Of a stretch of 64,000 bases of DNA, positions 27,599 to 37,150 are shown in pieces. This DNA is from an uncultured Woeseiaceae bacterium (GTDB lineage Bacteria; Pseudomonadota; Gammaproteobacteria; Steroidobacterales; Woeseiaceae). Positions within the stretch are counted from its first letter, which is position 1; the number at the start of each line of letters is the position of its first letter. The stretch covers positions 124,001 to 188,000 of the forward strand of contig CALZJH010000002.1 in assembly GCA_945787845.1 (NCBI GenBank). Reading direction: 5' to 3'. The notes under the pieces are model-generated. The model ran no database searches and was not told the origin of the DNA. It saw nothing but the letters and a program-made list of their open reading frames with translations. A program made the translations under genes and the position numbers.

Positions 27599-28333
27599 AT
27601 GACAACGACCTACGGACTGATCGTTGGCAGTGGCTGGGAGAGCCTGTCGAAGGGTGACGCCGGCACCGAGGCCGAAACGGCCTTCGGGATGCCGTCCGCA
27701 CCCGTGCACAGATTGCGATTTGGCGAGCACCACGTGTTGTCGCTGGCCCGTCACGGGGATGGCCATAGCATTCCGCCACACAAGATCAATTACCGGGCCA
27801 ATGTCCTGGCGCTGAAGAAGCTCGGCGTGGATGCCATCATTGCCTTGAATACCGTCGGCGTCGTGTCGTCGGTGCGGGAGTCGGGCGAGGTCGCCGTGCC
27901 CGATCAGTTACTCGACTACACCTGGGGCCGCGAACATACGGTTTACGATGGCCGGCGGGGCAACGTGGGGCATATCGATTTTACGGAGCCATTTTCCGCC
28001 GACCTGCGGTCCGATTTACTGGCCGCGGCGCGACGAGCCGGCGTGGATTGCTACGACGGTGGTGTCTATGCGACGACGCAGGGACCGAGGCTCGAAACGG
28101 CGGCGGAGGTGGACCTGCTCGAACGAGATGGGGCCGACTACGTCGGCATGACGGCCATGCCCGAAGCGGCGATTGCTCGTGAACTTGAGATCGCCTATGC
28201 CTGCCTGGCCATGGTCGTAAACCGCGCCGCAGGGCGAGGCGATGTGCCGATCCATGATGATGTCGAGGCAAGCACGCGGGTGGCCCGAACTGCGACAATG
28301 TCGATACTCGAAAACTTTTTCCAAGCGGTATAA
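27599..28333 (+). CDS. S-methyl-5'-thioinosine phosphorylase (PNP/MTAP family)
   Basis: Phosphorolysis of methylthio-nucleosides in polyamine and quorum-signal salvage. The 244-residue protein belongs to the trimeric PNP/MTAP family: GLIVGSGWE, LARHGDGHSIPPHKINYRAN and ATTQGPRLETAAEV are visible, and the base-side loop reads VGMTAMPEA. Pseudomonas aeruginosa PA3004, an MTI phosphorylase, lies next to nagZ in the same way. A purine nucleoside phosphorylase role is the main alternative. Confidence 0.85.
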   Translation: MTTTYGLIVGSGWESLSKGDAGTEAETAFGMPSAPVHRLRFGEHHVLSLARHGDGHSIPPHKINYRANVLALKKLGVDAIIALNTVGVVSSVRESGEVAVPDQLLDYTWGREHTVYDGRRGNVGHIDFTEPFSADLRSDLLAAARRAGVDCYDGGVYATTQGPRLETAAEVDLLERDGADYVGMTAMPEAAIARELEIAYACLAMVVNRAAGRGDVPIHDDVEASTRVARTATMSILENFFQAV

Positions 28334-28343
28334 TGCCCGCACC

Positions 28344-29228
28344 ATGGAATCGCTAGAGCGCAACATACTGGAGCAGGTACTGGCGGGTTCAACCGAGCCC
28401 GTGCTGATAGTCAATGTCGGCCAGGCGGACTGGCCCGTGGCATTCGCGAACCCGGCGTTCGCGCCAATAGGGGGTGAAGCGGTCACAGGGCAGCCATTCG
28501 CCGACGTCATTGAGGCAATCGCCGGTCGCGAGCTGGCGCTCGAGGTCAGCGAATCCGTCAGATCCGGCCAGGAAACGAGTTTTCCCGTCGAGTCCGGTAG
28601 CCGGGAGTATCTCCTGGTCCTGACGCCTTTGCTGCTGCGCGGCGACAAGACCCCACGCAACTACGCGGCGTACTGGCGCAGCAGCACAGGCTCCAGTACG
28701 GCAGACGGCGCCGAGATGCACCACGCGCTGCTCAAGGCGAAACGCCGGATTCGTGACCTGTCGCGCGACGATCCGGTTACCGGCTTATTAAATGGTCGAG
28801 CGTTTCGCGAAGTTTTCGAACACGACTGGGCGGTCGCCGCTCGCGACAAAGGCCGGCTTTCTCTCGTCATGTTCACGCTGAGTGAATTCGACGCCTATAT
28901 CGAGGTCTTCGGCCGTCATGCCGCCGATTCCTGCCTGCGTCGCGTCGGGCGTGCGATTCGCCGTTGCCTGAGAAGGGCGAGCGACGTCGTCGCCCGACCG
29001 AATGGCGCCTGTTTTGTCGCGCTGTCGCACGCGTCGGATGAAGGAGGCGTTAAGGACTTCGCGGCCCGGATTTCCACGGCCGTACGTGAACTCGGGCTGC
29101 ATCACCCCAGGTCGACGTCGTCGAAATTCGTAACCGTGACCTCTGAAGTGGTTGTTGCCGATACAGCCGATGAGAACCGCAGCGCGACCGAGTTCCTCGA
29201 TGAACTACTCGGTTCCGTAGCCGAGTAG
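28344..29228 (+). CDS. PAS-GGDEF protein with a degenerate active site
   Basis: A 294-residue soluble protein: PAS-like sensor (about residues 8-105; VAFANPAFAPIGGEAVTGQ) followed by a GGDEF-type domain starting at DDPVTGLLNGRAF. The GGDEF motif itself reads NGACF (residues 220-224, bases 29001-29015), and the acidic metal residues are gone, so diguanylate cyclase activity is very unlikely. The retained fold suggests a GTP/c-di-GMP sensor or protein-interaction role. TATAAT at 28329-28334 lies just before the ATG, without a good -35. Its 3' end overlaps the convergent csiV-like gene by 24 bases. Confidence 0.8.
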   Translation: MESLERNILEQVLAGSTEPVLIVNVGQADWPVAFANPAFAPIGGEAVTGQPFADVIEAIAGRELALEVSESVRSGQETSFPVESGSREYLLVLTPLLLRGDKTPRNYAAYWRSSTGSSTADGAEMHHALLKAKRRIRDLSRDDPVTGLLNGRAFREVFEHDWAVAARDKGRLSLVMFTLSEFDAYIEVFGRHAADSCLRRVGRAIRRCLRRASDVVARPNGACFVALSHASDEGGVKDFAARISTAVRELGLHHPRSTSSKFVTVTSEVVVADTADENRSATEFLDELLGSVAE

Positions 29229-29969
29229 CTCGTTCACGTCACTGGCTTCCTCTTCCTCGACGCGCGTGACCTTGGCGAGCATGCCAAACTTCGGATGATC
29301 GAAGTAGCGGAGCTCACCATTCTTGAGAATGCGATCTTCCCGAAGGCGGTAGTAGACCGGTGCCTGCGCATTGACCTCGCCCAGTAACTCTCCGACGGTT
29401 CGCGTGTCGCCCAGGCGTTCCTGCTCGTCCGTATTGAAGGTCCTTACCTTGGGCGCTTCGAGCTGCAGATCGACGACAAGGTGCAGGAAGCGGCTGAGAT
29501 ACAGCGTGATGTCACCATCAAGCTCCCGCGGCGGCCGGGCGAACCGGTGCAATGGAACGGGCGCCGTTTGTTCCTCAGGCCAGGTGGCCTGCGTCCAGCC
29601 GAAGTGCATGACGGGCTCGTAGACGTCGAGTCGTCGCATGCGATCCAGAATGTCACCAAGCTGGTAGTCCGCAGCATCCAGGAGGACGAGTTCCGTATCA
29701 GGCAGCGGCTCCGGCCGCGCTTCGACAAGCTGTGGGAGCGTGTCGGCAAGAGCTATCCCTTCCTCCCCGGGCGGCAGGGTGACCGGTGGCTCATCAGGTG
29801 GGAATACTTCACTTCCCGTCGATACGTCCTGTGCATAGCGGAAAACAATGACCTCGACGGTGTAGCGCCGTACCTCGGGTTCCTCGATCTCAAGGTCACC
29901 CAGGCGTTCCTGGGCGCTTGCGGGCAGGAACGCAAGGAGGGCTAGCAGGCTGATTGTCACTCTAAGCAT
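29205..29969 (-). CDS. CsiV-like periplasmic protein
   Basis: A 254-residue exported protein (signal peptide MLRVTISLLALLAFLPASAQ) of the CsiV family, peptidoglycan-binding periplasmic proteins found next to mfd in gammaproteobacteria and reported to be needed for growth on D-amino acids. The family start YTVEVIVFRY, the central PVMHFGWTQ and the C-terminal KNGELRYFDHPKFGMLAKV are recognisable. ATG 29969 has AAGGA about 5 bases upstream, inside the mfd 3' end (8-base overlap); an adjacent ATG at 29972 is equally in frame. Confidence 0.82.
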   Translation of the reverse strand: MLRVTISLLALLAFLPASAQERLGDLEIEEPEVRRYTVEVIVFRYAQDVSTGSEVFPPDEPPVTLPPGEEGIALADTLPQLVEARPEPLPDTELVLLDAADYQLGDILDRMRRLDVYEPVMHFGWTQATWPEEQTAPVPLHRFARPPRELDGDITLYLSRFLHLVVDLQLEAPKVRTFNTDEQERLGDTRTVGELLGEVNAQAPVYYRLREDRILKNGELRYFDHPKFGMLAKVTRVEEEEASDVNELLGYGTE

Positions 29970-32900
29970 CATTTCCTTCTTTGACCATGAGTCGGGCCAG
30001 CAGGTTCTCGATTGTAACGAATCGCTTCTCGAGTTCACCCAGATCGTCCTTGATCTGCAGCCTGTGGGAGCCCTGTAATCGGAATCGGTGGCTGTCATTT
30101 TGCACTAATTGGATGAGCGCGACAGGGTCAATACGGCTTTCTTGGCCAAACACGAGGTATCCACCCGAAGCCGCCGCATCGATCTTCTCGATACCGGCGC
30201 GCGTTGCCAGCTTCTTGATGCCGGCTATGCGCATCAGGTTCCTGGCGCCGTCCGGCAGCAGGCCGAAACGATCGATCAGTTCGACCTGGAGTTCGCGCAG
30301 CTCCTCGCTTGTCTCCGCCGCGGAAATGCGTTTGTACAGGATAAGCCGCAGATGCACGTCCGGGACGTAATCCTCGGGAAGTAATGCGGGCACATGGAGG
30401 TTAATCTCGACCCCGGCATGCAGCGGGGCCTCGAGGTCCGGCTCGTCGCCTGCCCGCAGCGATTCGACCGCTCGGCCGAGCAATTCGGTGTACAAGGAAA
30501 ACCCGATCTCCTGGATCTGCCCGCTTTGTGTGTCGCCGAGTAATTCGCCTGCGCCGCGTATTTCGAGGTCGTGGGTTGCGAGCGTAAAGCCGGAACCCAG
30601 ATCCTCGAGAGAGTCGATGGCCTCCAGGCGTTTCACGGCATCCGCAGTCATGACGGCTTTTGGCGGAGCGACAAGGTAGGCGTACGCGCGATGGTGCGAG
30701 CGCCCGACGCGGCCGCGAAGCTGATGGAGTTGTGCGAGCCCGAAGCGATCGGCGCGGTTGATGATGATCGTATTCGCCGTCGGTACATCGATGCCGCTCT
30801 CGACAATGGTGGTGCACAAGAGCACGTTGAATCGCCGGTGATAAAAGTCGAGCATGACCTGTTCGAGTTCGCGTTCAGGCATCTGTCCATGGCCGATACG
30901 AATGCTCGCTTCGGGAACGAGTTTTTCGAGTTGTTGCTCGATACGACCAATATCCTCAACTCGGTTGTGAATGAAGTACACCTGGCCGCCACGTTTGATC
31001 TCGCGCAGGCACGCTTCGCGGATCACCACGTCGTTCCATTCGGAAACGAAAGTCCTGACGGCGAGTCGCTCGGCGGGTGGTGTCGTTATCAGTGACATCT
31101 CACGCAGTCCGCCAAGTGCCATGTTGAGCGTCCTGGGAATGGGCGTGGCCGTTAGCGTCAGGATGTCGATTTCGCTGCGCAGGGCCTTGATCGTCTCCTT
31201 GTGCCGGACGCCGAAACGATGCTCCTCGTCGACAATGACAAGGCCGACATCGTGAAAGTCCTTGGTGTGCTGCAACAGCTTATGCGTACCGATGACGACA
31301 TCCACGGTCCCGGATCGCAGGCCCGCGACGATGTCCTTGACCTCCTTGGCAGACTGAAAGCGCGAGAGGACTTCGACGCGCACCGGCCAGTCGGCAAATC
31401 GATCACGAAAGTTCTGTCCGTGCTGCTGCGCAAGCAGCGTCGTCGGTACGAGCACGGCAACCTGTTTGCCGCCATGCACGGCGGCAAAGGTCGCGCGCAG
31501 GGCGACCTCGGTTTTGCCGAAGCCGACGTCGCCGCACACGACGCGGTCCATCGGCTGGTCGCTGGCGAGATCTTCGAGAACGTCGTCAATCGTCGCCGCC
31601 TGGTCATCGGTGAGTTCGAACGGAAATCCCGATTCGAAACTGCGGTAGTCGGTCTCGGGCCAGTGAAAGCGATGCCCGGGTCGCGCCGCGCGGCGCGCAT
31701 AGACATCGAGCAGTTCCGCCGCCACATCACGAATTTTCTGGATGGCGCGCCGCTTCGCCTTCGACCATTGGTCACTGCCGAGGCGGTGCAGGGGGGCATG
31801 ATCTGCCGAAGCGCCGGTGTACCTCGAAATCAGGTCCAGCGCGTGCACAGGAACATACAGTTTGTCTCCGTCCGCATATTCAAGGTGTAGAAACTCGGCC
31901 TTGATGCCCCCGGTCTCAAGCGTTGTCAGACCAAGATATCGGCCTACCCCGTATTCCTCGTGGACAACGGGTGATCCGGGTTCGAGATCATTGAGCTGGC
32001 GAATGATGGTTTCGGGATCGCGGTCGGTCTTGCGTCGGCGTTTGCGTGCCTTGGTGCGTTCACCGAAGAGCTGCTGCTCGCTGATCAGCGCAACACCTGC
32101 ACCGGGCAGCAGCACGCCATAGTCGATCGGGGCGACAGCCACACCGATGCGATGCGTGTGGTCGCTAAAATCCTGCCAGGTGTCGATCCGCGCGAGGTCG
32201 AGGCCGCGACCCGAGAGCATGTCGAACAGCTGCTCGCGCCGGCCGGGTGAATCGGTCGAGAACAGGATTCTGCCGTCGAAAGACTCCAGGAACTGCATGA
32301 GCGAAGCCGCGGCGTCTTCGTAACGGGCCTCGATCTTCATGGCCGGCGGCAATCGCGTGTCGAAGTTCAGGGTCTGCGCGCTTTCGGGCAGTGACTGCGC
32401 CGCGTATTCGATGGCAGGGAACGCGGCCAGGCTGGCCGGAACGGATTCCGGTGAGATAAACGTCTCCTCGAGGCTGAGGATCGGCCGCTCGCGGTCGAGG
32501 CTGCAGAGTTCGTAGCGCTCCTGTGCTTCAACCCAGAATTGTTCCAGCAACGAATCGAGTCCTGCCGGGCCCAGGACCACGCAATTGCCGGGCAGGAAAT
32601 CGTTAAGCGATGCCGTGTTGTCGAAGAACAGCGGCAGGTAGTACTCGATGCCGCCATGCGCAATGCCGTCCGACACTTCGCGGTAGACGCGAGACCGGGC
32701 CGGTTGTCCCTCGAAGCGCTCGCGGTAACGGTCGCGAAACAGCCGAATGGCGTCGGCATCGAGCGGCACCTCGCGCGCGGGCAGGATGTCGATGGCGTCA
32801 ATACGCTCGCCGGACAACTGGGTATCCGTGAAAAAGTAGCGCAGCGATTCGATGTCGTCATCGAAAAAGTCGATACGCACGGGCGTATCCGCACCCATCG

Positions 32901-33432
32901 GGAAGATGTCTATCAGTGAGCCACGCACCGCGAACTCGCCATGCTCGGAGACCTGCGGCACTCGCAGATAACCGGACGCGACCAGTGAATCGGTGAACGG
33001 CTCCCGCGGCAGCGCCTGGCCGCGCCGTAACGACAACGAACGGGACGCGACGTAGTCGACAGGCGGTAGCCGTTGCTGCAATACCGTCGCTGCCGCTATC
33101 ACAATGCCGTGCCGCATTTCGGGGAGTCGTGCCAGCACGCGGAGGCGTTGCGAGATAATGTCCTGGTGCGGCGAGAAGCTGTCCCAGGGCAGTGTCTCCC
33201 ATTCAACGAAGTGCTCAACCGGCAGCTCGTCACCCGCAAAGAACCGAATCTCTGTTTCCAGCTGGTCGGCATGCCGGGGGTCTTCTGCGAGGACGAGGAT
33301 TGGCCTGTCGATGCGCAGCGCCAGTTCGGCTGCGGCAAGCGACAAGCTCGCACCGATCAGCCGGCCCCAGGCGGCCTTGTGGCCGGGCACGGGCAGGCTG
33401 GGACTGGCAGGTAGCAGGAATGGCGCGTTCAC
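29962..33432 (-). CDS. mfd: Transcription-repair coupling factor Mfd
   Basis: Displaces stalled RNA polymerase and recruits UvrA. The protein has the UvrB-like N-terminus (WETLPWDSFSPHQDI), the RNA-polymerase interaction domain, Walker A GDVGFGKTEVAL, the DEEH box (VIVDEEHRFGV), helicase motif III TLTATPIPRTL, the motif RGRVGRS and the C-terminal TRCF domain. The start is uncertain: alignment with E. coli Mfd favours GTG 33432 (VNAPFLLP), giving about 1156 residues, while the frame is open to GTG 33480. csiV-like follows and overlaps its stop. Confidence 0.95.
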   Translation of the reverse strand: MNAPFLLPASPSLPVPGHKAAWGRLIGASLSLAAAELALRIDRPILVLAEDPRHADQLETEIRFFAGDELPVEHFVEWETLPWDSFSPHQDIISQRLRVLARLPEMRHGIVIAAATVLQQRLPPVDYVASRSLSLRRGQALPREPFTDSLVASGYLRVPQVSEHGEFAVRGSLIDIFPMGADTPVRIDFFDDDIESLRYFFTDTQLSGERIDAIDILPAREVPLDADAIRLFRDRYRERFEGQPARSRVYREVSDGIAHGGIEYYLPLFFDNTASLNDFLPGNCVVLGPAGLDSLLEQFWVEAQERYELCSLDRERPILSLEETFISPESVPASLAAFPAIEYAAQSLPESAQTLNFDTRLPPAMKIEARYEDAAASLMQFLESFDGRILFSTDSPGRREQLFDMLSGRGLDLARIDTWQDFSDHTHRIGVAVAPIDYGVLLPGAGVALISEQQLFGERTKARKRRRKTDRDPETIIRQLNDLEPGSPVVHEEYGVGRYLGLTTLETGGIKAEFLHLEYADGDKLYVPVHALDLISRYTGASADHAPLHRLGSDQWSKAKRRAIQKIRDVAAELLDVYARRAARPGHRFHWPETDYRSFESGFPFELTDDQAATIDDVLEDLASDQPMDRVVCGDVGFGKTEVALRATFAAVHGGKQVAVLVPTTLLAQQHGQNFRDRFADWPVRVEVLSRFQSAKEVKDIVAGLRSGTVDVVIGTHKLLQHTKDFHDVGLVIVDEEHRFGVRHKETIKALRSEIDILTLTATPIPRTLNMALGGLREMSLITTPPAERLAVRTFVSEWNDVVIREACLREIKRGGQVYFIHNRVEDIGRIEQQLEKLVPEASIRIGHGQMPERELEQVMLDFYHRRFNVLLCTTIVESGIDVPTANTIIINRADRFGLAQLHQLRGRVGRSHHRAYAYLVAPPKAVMTADAVKRLEAIDSLEDLGSGFTLATHDLEIRGAGELLGDTQSGQIQEIGFSLYTELLGRAVESLRAGDEPDLEAPLHAGVEINLHVPALLPEDYVPDVHLRLILYKRISAAETSEELRELQVELIDRFGLLPDGARNLMRIAGIKKLATRAGIEKIDAAASGGYLVFGQESRIDPVALIQLVQNDSHRFRLQGSHRLQIKDDLGELEKRFVTIENLLARLMVKEGNDA

Positions 33433-33552
33433 GGTAGCAGTGGGTATCAATGCGAAAATCGGGCCGCGATTATTACACACTCACACAGCGCCGCTCACAC
33501 ACAACGTCGCTCGCGCACATCCCTGTGCTCAGCGACATAAGTGCGTCCTGCA

Positions 33553-33585
33553 CAAAAAAGCCCGGGTCGTCGCCGGCCCGGGCTT
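33553..33585 (-). terminator. Rho-independent terminator of the small exported protein gene
   Basis: Read on the minus strand, AAGCCCGGG and CCCGGGCTT (33558-33566 and 33577-33585) form a 9-bp G+C-rich stem with a 10-base loop, followed by TTTTTTG. It lies 21 bases after the stop of the gene at 33606-33881. mfd therefore needs its own promoter in 33433-33552. Confidence 0.85.
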
Positions 33586-33605
33586 CTCTGTAGAAGTCTT
33601 GCGCT

Positions 33606-33881
33606 TTAGCGCTTCAGAACGGTGTGAATCACCTTGTCGTATTCAAAGTAAACGACGAAATCGGTGTATTCCCAGCGCGTAATAGGCGGCTCGCCGACCG
33701 GCGCCCGGACCGAAGCCGGGCTGCCGTATTTCGACTCGACACTCTTCTGCGTCATGCCGCGGCCGGGTCGACCGTCGCCTGACATCGCCGACGCGCCATC
33801 CATCTTGAGCGTATCAGCGCTCGCGGTGCCCATTGCTGCAAGCAGCAAAGCGATGAACGTAAGTGTACGCATCCTGACCAT
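33606..33881 (-). CDS. Small exported protein of unknown function
   Basis: A 91-residue protein with a signal peptide (MVRMRTLTFIALLLAAMGTASA) and a short mature domain: GMTQKSVESKYGSPASVRAPVG then RWEYTDFVVYFEYDKVIHTV. The GMTxxxVxxxYGxP pattern recalls BamE/SmpA-like folds, and similar small proteins occur in many gammaproteobacteria, but no function is known to me. Start 33881 is chosen because GGAGAAGG lies about 4-7 bases upstream. It has a strong terminator downstream. Confidence 0.72.
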   Translation of the reverse strand: MVRMRTLTFIALLLAAMGTASADTLKMDGASAMSGDGRPGRGMTQKSVESKYGSPASVRAPVGEPPITRWEYTDFVVYFEYDKVIHTVLKR

Positions 33882-33975
33882 GATCCTTCTCCACAAGGTC
33901 TCTCAATTTCGTGTCCTGCGACTATAGCACCGGGACGCAGGATGAGACATGCGAACTGTGTCACAATGCGGCCCA

Positions 33976-35220
33976 ATGCTGAATCCAGTCGAACTTTTCG
34001 TCGGGCTGCGCTACCTGAGGGCCAAGCGGCGCACCCGCTTCGTGTCATTTATTACGTTGATATCCCTTGTCGGCATTGCCATCGGTGTGGCGGCGCTGAT
34101 CGTCATCCTGTCCGTCATGAATGGCTTCGAGGGAGAGCTCAGGAACCGGCTTCTGAGCATGTCGGCGCACGGCACCATTAGTGGCAGCCACGGGCCGGTG
34201 CAGGACTGGCAGACGCTGGTCGACGAGGTGAATGCCGAGGAAGGCGTGGCCGCGGCGGCGCCGTTCGTACAGATCGAAGGCATGATCCAGTCCGGTCGGG
34301 ATCTGCTGGGCGTCATGGTGCATGGCGTGGATCCGGCCTGGGAGGACGCGCTTTCCGGCGACTTGATCAACATGGTCGAGGGCGACCTTGGCGTGCTTGC
34401 CCCGGGTGATCGCCGGATTATCCTGGGTCGCATACTCGCGTATGACCTCAATGTCCGGATTGGCGACGGCGTCGTGCTCCTGATTCCACGTCCCGTCGGC
34501 GACGGCACACTCGAACCCGTGCTCGAACGGTTTGTGCTGGGCGGTGTGTTCGAGGCCGGCCTTGCAGACCATGACAGCGTCCTCGCGCTGGTACACGCGA
34601 CTGACGCTGCCGCTATCCTCGATATCGGTGACGCAGTGAGCGCGATCCGCTTCCGGGCAGACGACGTAATGGCCGCACCGGCGATCGCAGCATCGTTGCA
34701 GCAGCGTCTCGGAGACTCTGTCACAACGAGCGACTGGACCATCGAGAACGGCAGCTATTTCCGCGCCATACGTATTGAAAAAATGATGATGTCTCTGATT
34801 CTCTCGCTGATTATCGGAGTTGCGGCATTCAACATCGTTGCCAGCCTGGTCATGGTCGTGACCGACAAGACAACGGACATCGCCGTGCTACGCACGCTGG
34901 GGATGGGACCCAATGGCGTCGTCCGGGTCTTTTTTGTCCAGGGCGCAATTATCGGCTGGGCCGGTGTGGCTATCGGCGTCGTCCTGGGCGTCGTTCTGGC
35001 GACCTATGTTCCGGTTATTGCACCGTTCCTCGAGCAGCTGTTCGGTTTTCAAATCATGCCGGGAGATGTGTACTACGTGTCACGTATCCCGTCAGAACTG
35101 GAATGGCAGGATGTCACCATCATCGCTATCGCGGCGTTTATTCTGACGTCACTGGCAACGCTTTATCCGGCGCGCCGCGCCGCCCTCGTCAACCCTGCCG
35201 AAGCATTGAGGTACGAGTAG
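33976..35220 (+). CDS. lolC: Lipoprotein-releasing ABC transporter permease LolC/E
   Basis: Inner-membrane subunit that releases outer-membrane-destined lipoproteins to LolA. The 414-residue protein has the family N-terminus (FVGLRYLRAKRRTRFVSFIT), a first transmembrane helix, a large periplasmic domain (about residues 45-265) and three C-terminal helices in FtsX-type order, ending LYPARRAALVNPAEALRYE. ATG 33976 is the family start. Together with the next two genes it makes a complete lolCDE set. Confidence 0.9.
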   Translation: MLNPVELFVGLRYLRAKRRTRFVSFITLISLVGIAIGVAALIVILSVMNGFEGELRNRLLSMSAHGTISGSHGPVQDWQTLVDEVNAEEGVAAAAPFVQIEGMIQSGRDLLGVMVHGVDPAWEDALSGDLINMVEGDLGVLAPGDRRIILGRILAYDLNVRIGDGVVLLIPRPVGDGTLEPVLERFVLGGVFEAGLADHDSVLALVHATDAAAILDIGDAVSAIRFRADDVMAAPAIAASLQQRLGDSVTTSDWTIENGSYFRAIRIEKMMMSLILSLIIGVAAFNIVASLVMVVTDKTTDIAVLRTLGMGPNGVVRVFFVQGAIIGWAGVAIGVVLGVVLATYVPVIAPFLEQLFGFQIMPGDVYYVSRIPSELEWQDVTIIAIAAFILTSLATLYPARRAALVNPAEALRYE

Positions 35221-35223
35221 GCG

Positions 35224-36471
35224 ATGGGCAGGCGATTCGAGATGTGGATAGGCAGTCGTTACGTGCGCTCGCGCAGCCGCAACAGCTTTGTCTCGCTGAT
35301 ATCGGCGATCTCGATGCTGGGCATCGCAATCGCTGTGATGGTGCTGATCGTCGTCCTCTCCGTCGTGAACGGGTTCGAGCGGGAGCTCAAGGACCGCCTG
35401 CTGGCAATGACCGCTCACGCGACGATCGAAGACGTCAACGGCAGTCTCGCCGGCGCCGATGTCGTGCGTGACGTGGCCCTCGCCAATGCGCGGGTCCAGG
35501 CGGCGGCTCCCTATGTGGAAGGGCAGGCGCTGCTGGTCGCAGGCAAGCAACTCAGCGGCGCGGAGATTCGCGGTATCGCCCCGGACCTCGAGGATTCGGT
35601 TTCCGGTATTGCCGGCGTCATGCAGCAGGGAGACCTGGGTAGCCTCGAGGCCGGAAAATTCAATATCGTGCTCGGCGTCGAGCTCGCCGAGGAGCTAAAG
35701 GTTGGTCCGGGCGACAAGGTCACACTGACGCTGGCCCAGGGCATGGTGACGCCGGTCGGTGTCATTCCCCGGACCAAGCGCTTTACCGTCAGCGGCGTTT
35801 ATCGTGTCGGCATGTATGAGTTTGACCGGCGCCTGGCGTTCGTCAACATTGGCGACGCACAGCGCCTTTATCAAAAAAAGAACACGGTGTCCGGTGTGCG
35901 CCTCGCGGTCACGGAAGTCTATGCCGCGGCCGATATCGTGCGGGAAGTGGCGCGCGCACATGGTGAGATTGTCCTGGTTAGCGACTGGACCCGGCGCCAT
36001 GTCAATTTCTTTCGCTCCATCCAGATCACCAAGTCCATCCTGTTTGTGATCCTGCTAATGGTGATCGCAGTGGCCGCGTTCAATATTGTCTCGACCCTGG
36101 TCATGGTTGTTAAGGACAAGCAGGCCGATATCGCGATCTTGCGGACGATCGGCGCCAATCCATCGAGCATTCTCAAGGTCTTCGTGACGCAGGGCAGCAT
36201 TGTCGGCATCGCAGGCACGTTGCTTGGCGTGCTCGGCGGCGTGCTGGTGGCGCTGAACCTCGAGTCCATTGTCGGTTTCTTCGAATCGGCCTTTGGTATC
36301 AAGTTCCTGGCCGCAGACGTTTACTTCATCAGCGATCTGCCGTCAGAATTGCAGTACGGCGACGTGATCCGTATCGCGCTTATCGCGCTGGTGCTCGCCC
36401 TTGTTTCTACTTTGTATCCTGCCTGGGTTGCGTCGAAGACGTCTCCGGCGGAGGCCCTGAGATATGACTGA
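35224..36471 (+). CDS. lolE: Lipoprotein-releasing ABC transporter permease LolE/C
   Basis: Paralogue of the preceding gene, 415 residues with the same plan: N-terminal [21 protein letters not shown], one helix, a periplasmic domain, then three helices and [19 protein letters not shown]. The two permeases are clearly separate copies, as in species with LolC and LolE; which is C and which is E cannot be decided by eye. A second ATG at 35242 is possible. It overlaps lolD by 8 bases. Confidence 0.88.
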   Translation: MGRRFEMWIGSRYVRSRSRNSFVSLISAISMLGIAIAVMVLIVVLSVVNGFERELKDRLLAMTAHATIEDVNGSLAGADVVRDVALANARVQAAAPYVEGQALLVAGKQLSGAEIRGIAPDLEDSVSGIAGVMQQGDLGSLEAGKFNIVLGVELAEELKVGPGDKVTLTLAQGMVTPVGVIPRTKRFTVSGVYRVGMYEFDRRLAFVNIGDAQRLYQKKNTVSGVRLAVTEVYAAADIVREVARAHGEIVLVSDWTRRHVNFFRSIQITKSILFVILLMVIAVAAFNIVSTLVMVVKDKQADIAILRTIGANPSSILKVFVTQGSIVGIAGTLLGVLGGVLVALNLESIVGFFESAFGIKFLAADVYFISDLPSELQYGDVIRIALIALVLALVSTLYPAWVASKTSPAEALRYD

Positions 36472-37147
36472 ACCTGTTCTTGAGTGTCGCAATGTTGTGC
36501 GGGAGTTCCGGGAAGGGGCGTCGACGCTGCAGGTGTTGCGCGGCGTCAATCTCGCCGTGCAGCCGGCGGAGCGCGTTGCGATCATCGGTGCGTCAGGATC
36601 GGGCAAGACCACGTTGTTGCAGATCATGGGCGGTCTCGATGAGCCGACGGAAGGCGGCGTCCTCATCAACGGCGCGCCTATGCATGGGACGACCGAGGCG
36701 AAGAAGGGCGAGTTGCGCAACCGGTATGTTGGCTTTGTGTACCAGTTCCATCACCTGTTGCCTGAGTTCACGGCGGAGGAAAACGTCGCGATGCCCTTGT
36801 TGATTCGCAGAGAGCCGAAGCTAACGGCGCTGGGGGCGGCGCGCGAGCTGCTGGGGCGCGTTGGCCTCGGAGAACGCCTGACACACAAACCGGGAGAATT
36901 GTCCGGTGGTGAACGGCAGCGAGCGGCCGTCGCCCGGGCATTGATTACTCGCCCGCAGCTGGTTCTCGCGGACGAGCCGACCGGCAATCTTGATTCGGGT
37001 AACGGCGAGCACGTGCTCGGCCTGATGCTGGAGCTTAACCAGGAGTTACAGACCAGCCTCGTCATCGTGACCCACGATCACGCCATTGCGGCACGCATGG
37101 ACAGGGTCGTCGTTCTCGAGGACGGCGTGCTCAAGCAGTCAGACTGA
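36464..37147 (+). CDS. lolD: Lipoprotein-releasing ABC transporter ATP-binding protein
   Basis: ATPase that powers LolCE. The 227-residue protein has Walker [13 protein letters not shown], the Q-loop region [17 protein letters not shown] (with the LolD-type motif), signature [15 protein letters not shown], Walker [14 protein letters not shown] and the switch His in VIVTHD. Translation is coupled to the upstream permease gene. Confidence 0.95.
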   Translation: MTEPVLECRNVVREFREGASTLQVLRGVNLAVQPAERVAIIGASGSGKTTLLQIMGGLDEPTEGGVLINGAPMHGTTEAKKGELRNRYVGFVYQFHHLLPEFTAEENVAMPLLIRREPKLTALGAARELLGRVGLGERLTHKPGELSGGERQRAAVARALITRPQLVLADEPTGNLDSGNGEHVLGLMLELNQELQTSLVIVTHDHAIAARMDRVVVLEDGVLKQSD

Positions 37148-37150
37148 GTC

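Noticed and set aside
28329-28334. TATAAT before the PAS-GGDEF gene as a promoter
   Set aside because: No acceptable -35 at the right distance and the leader would be almost absent; may be chance.
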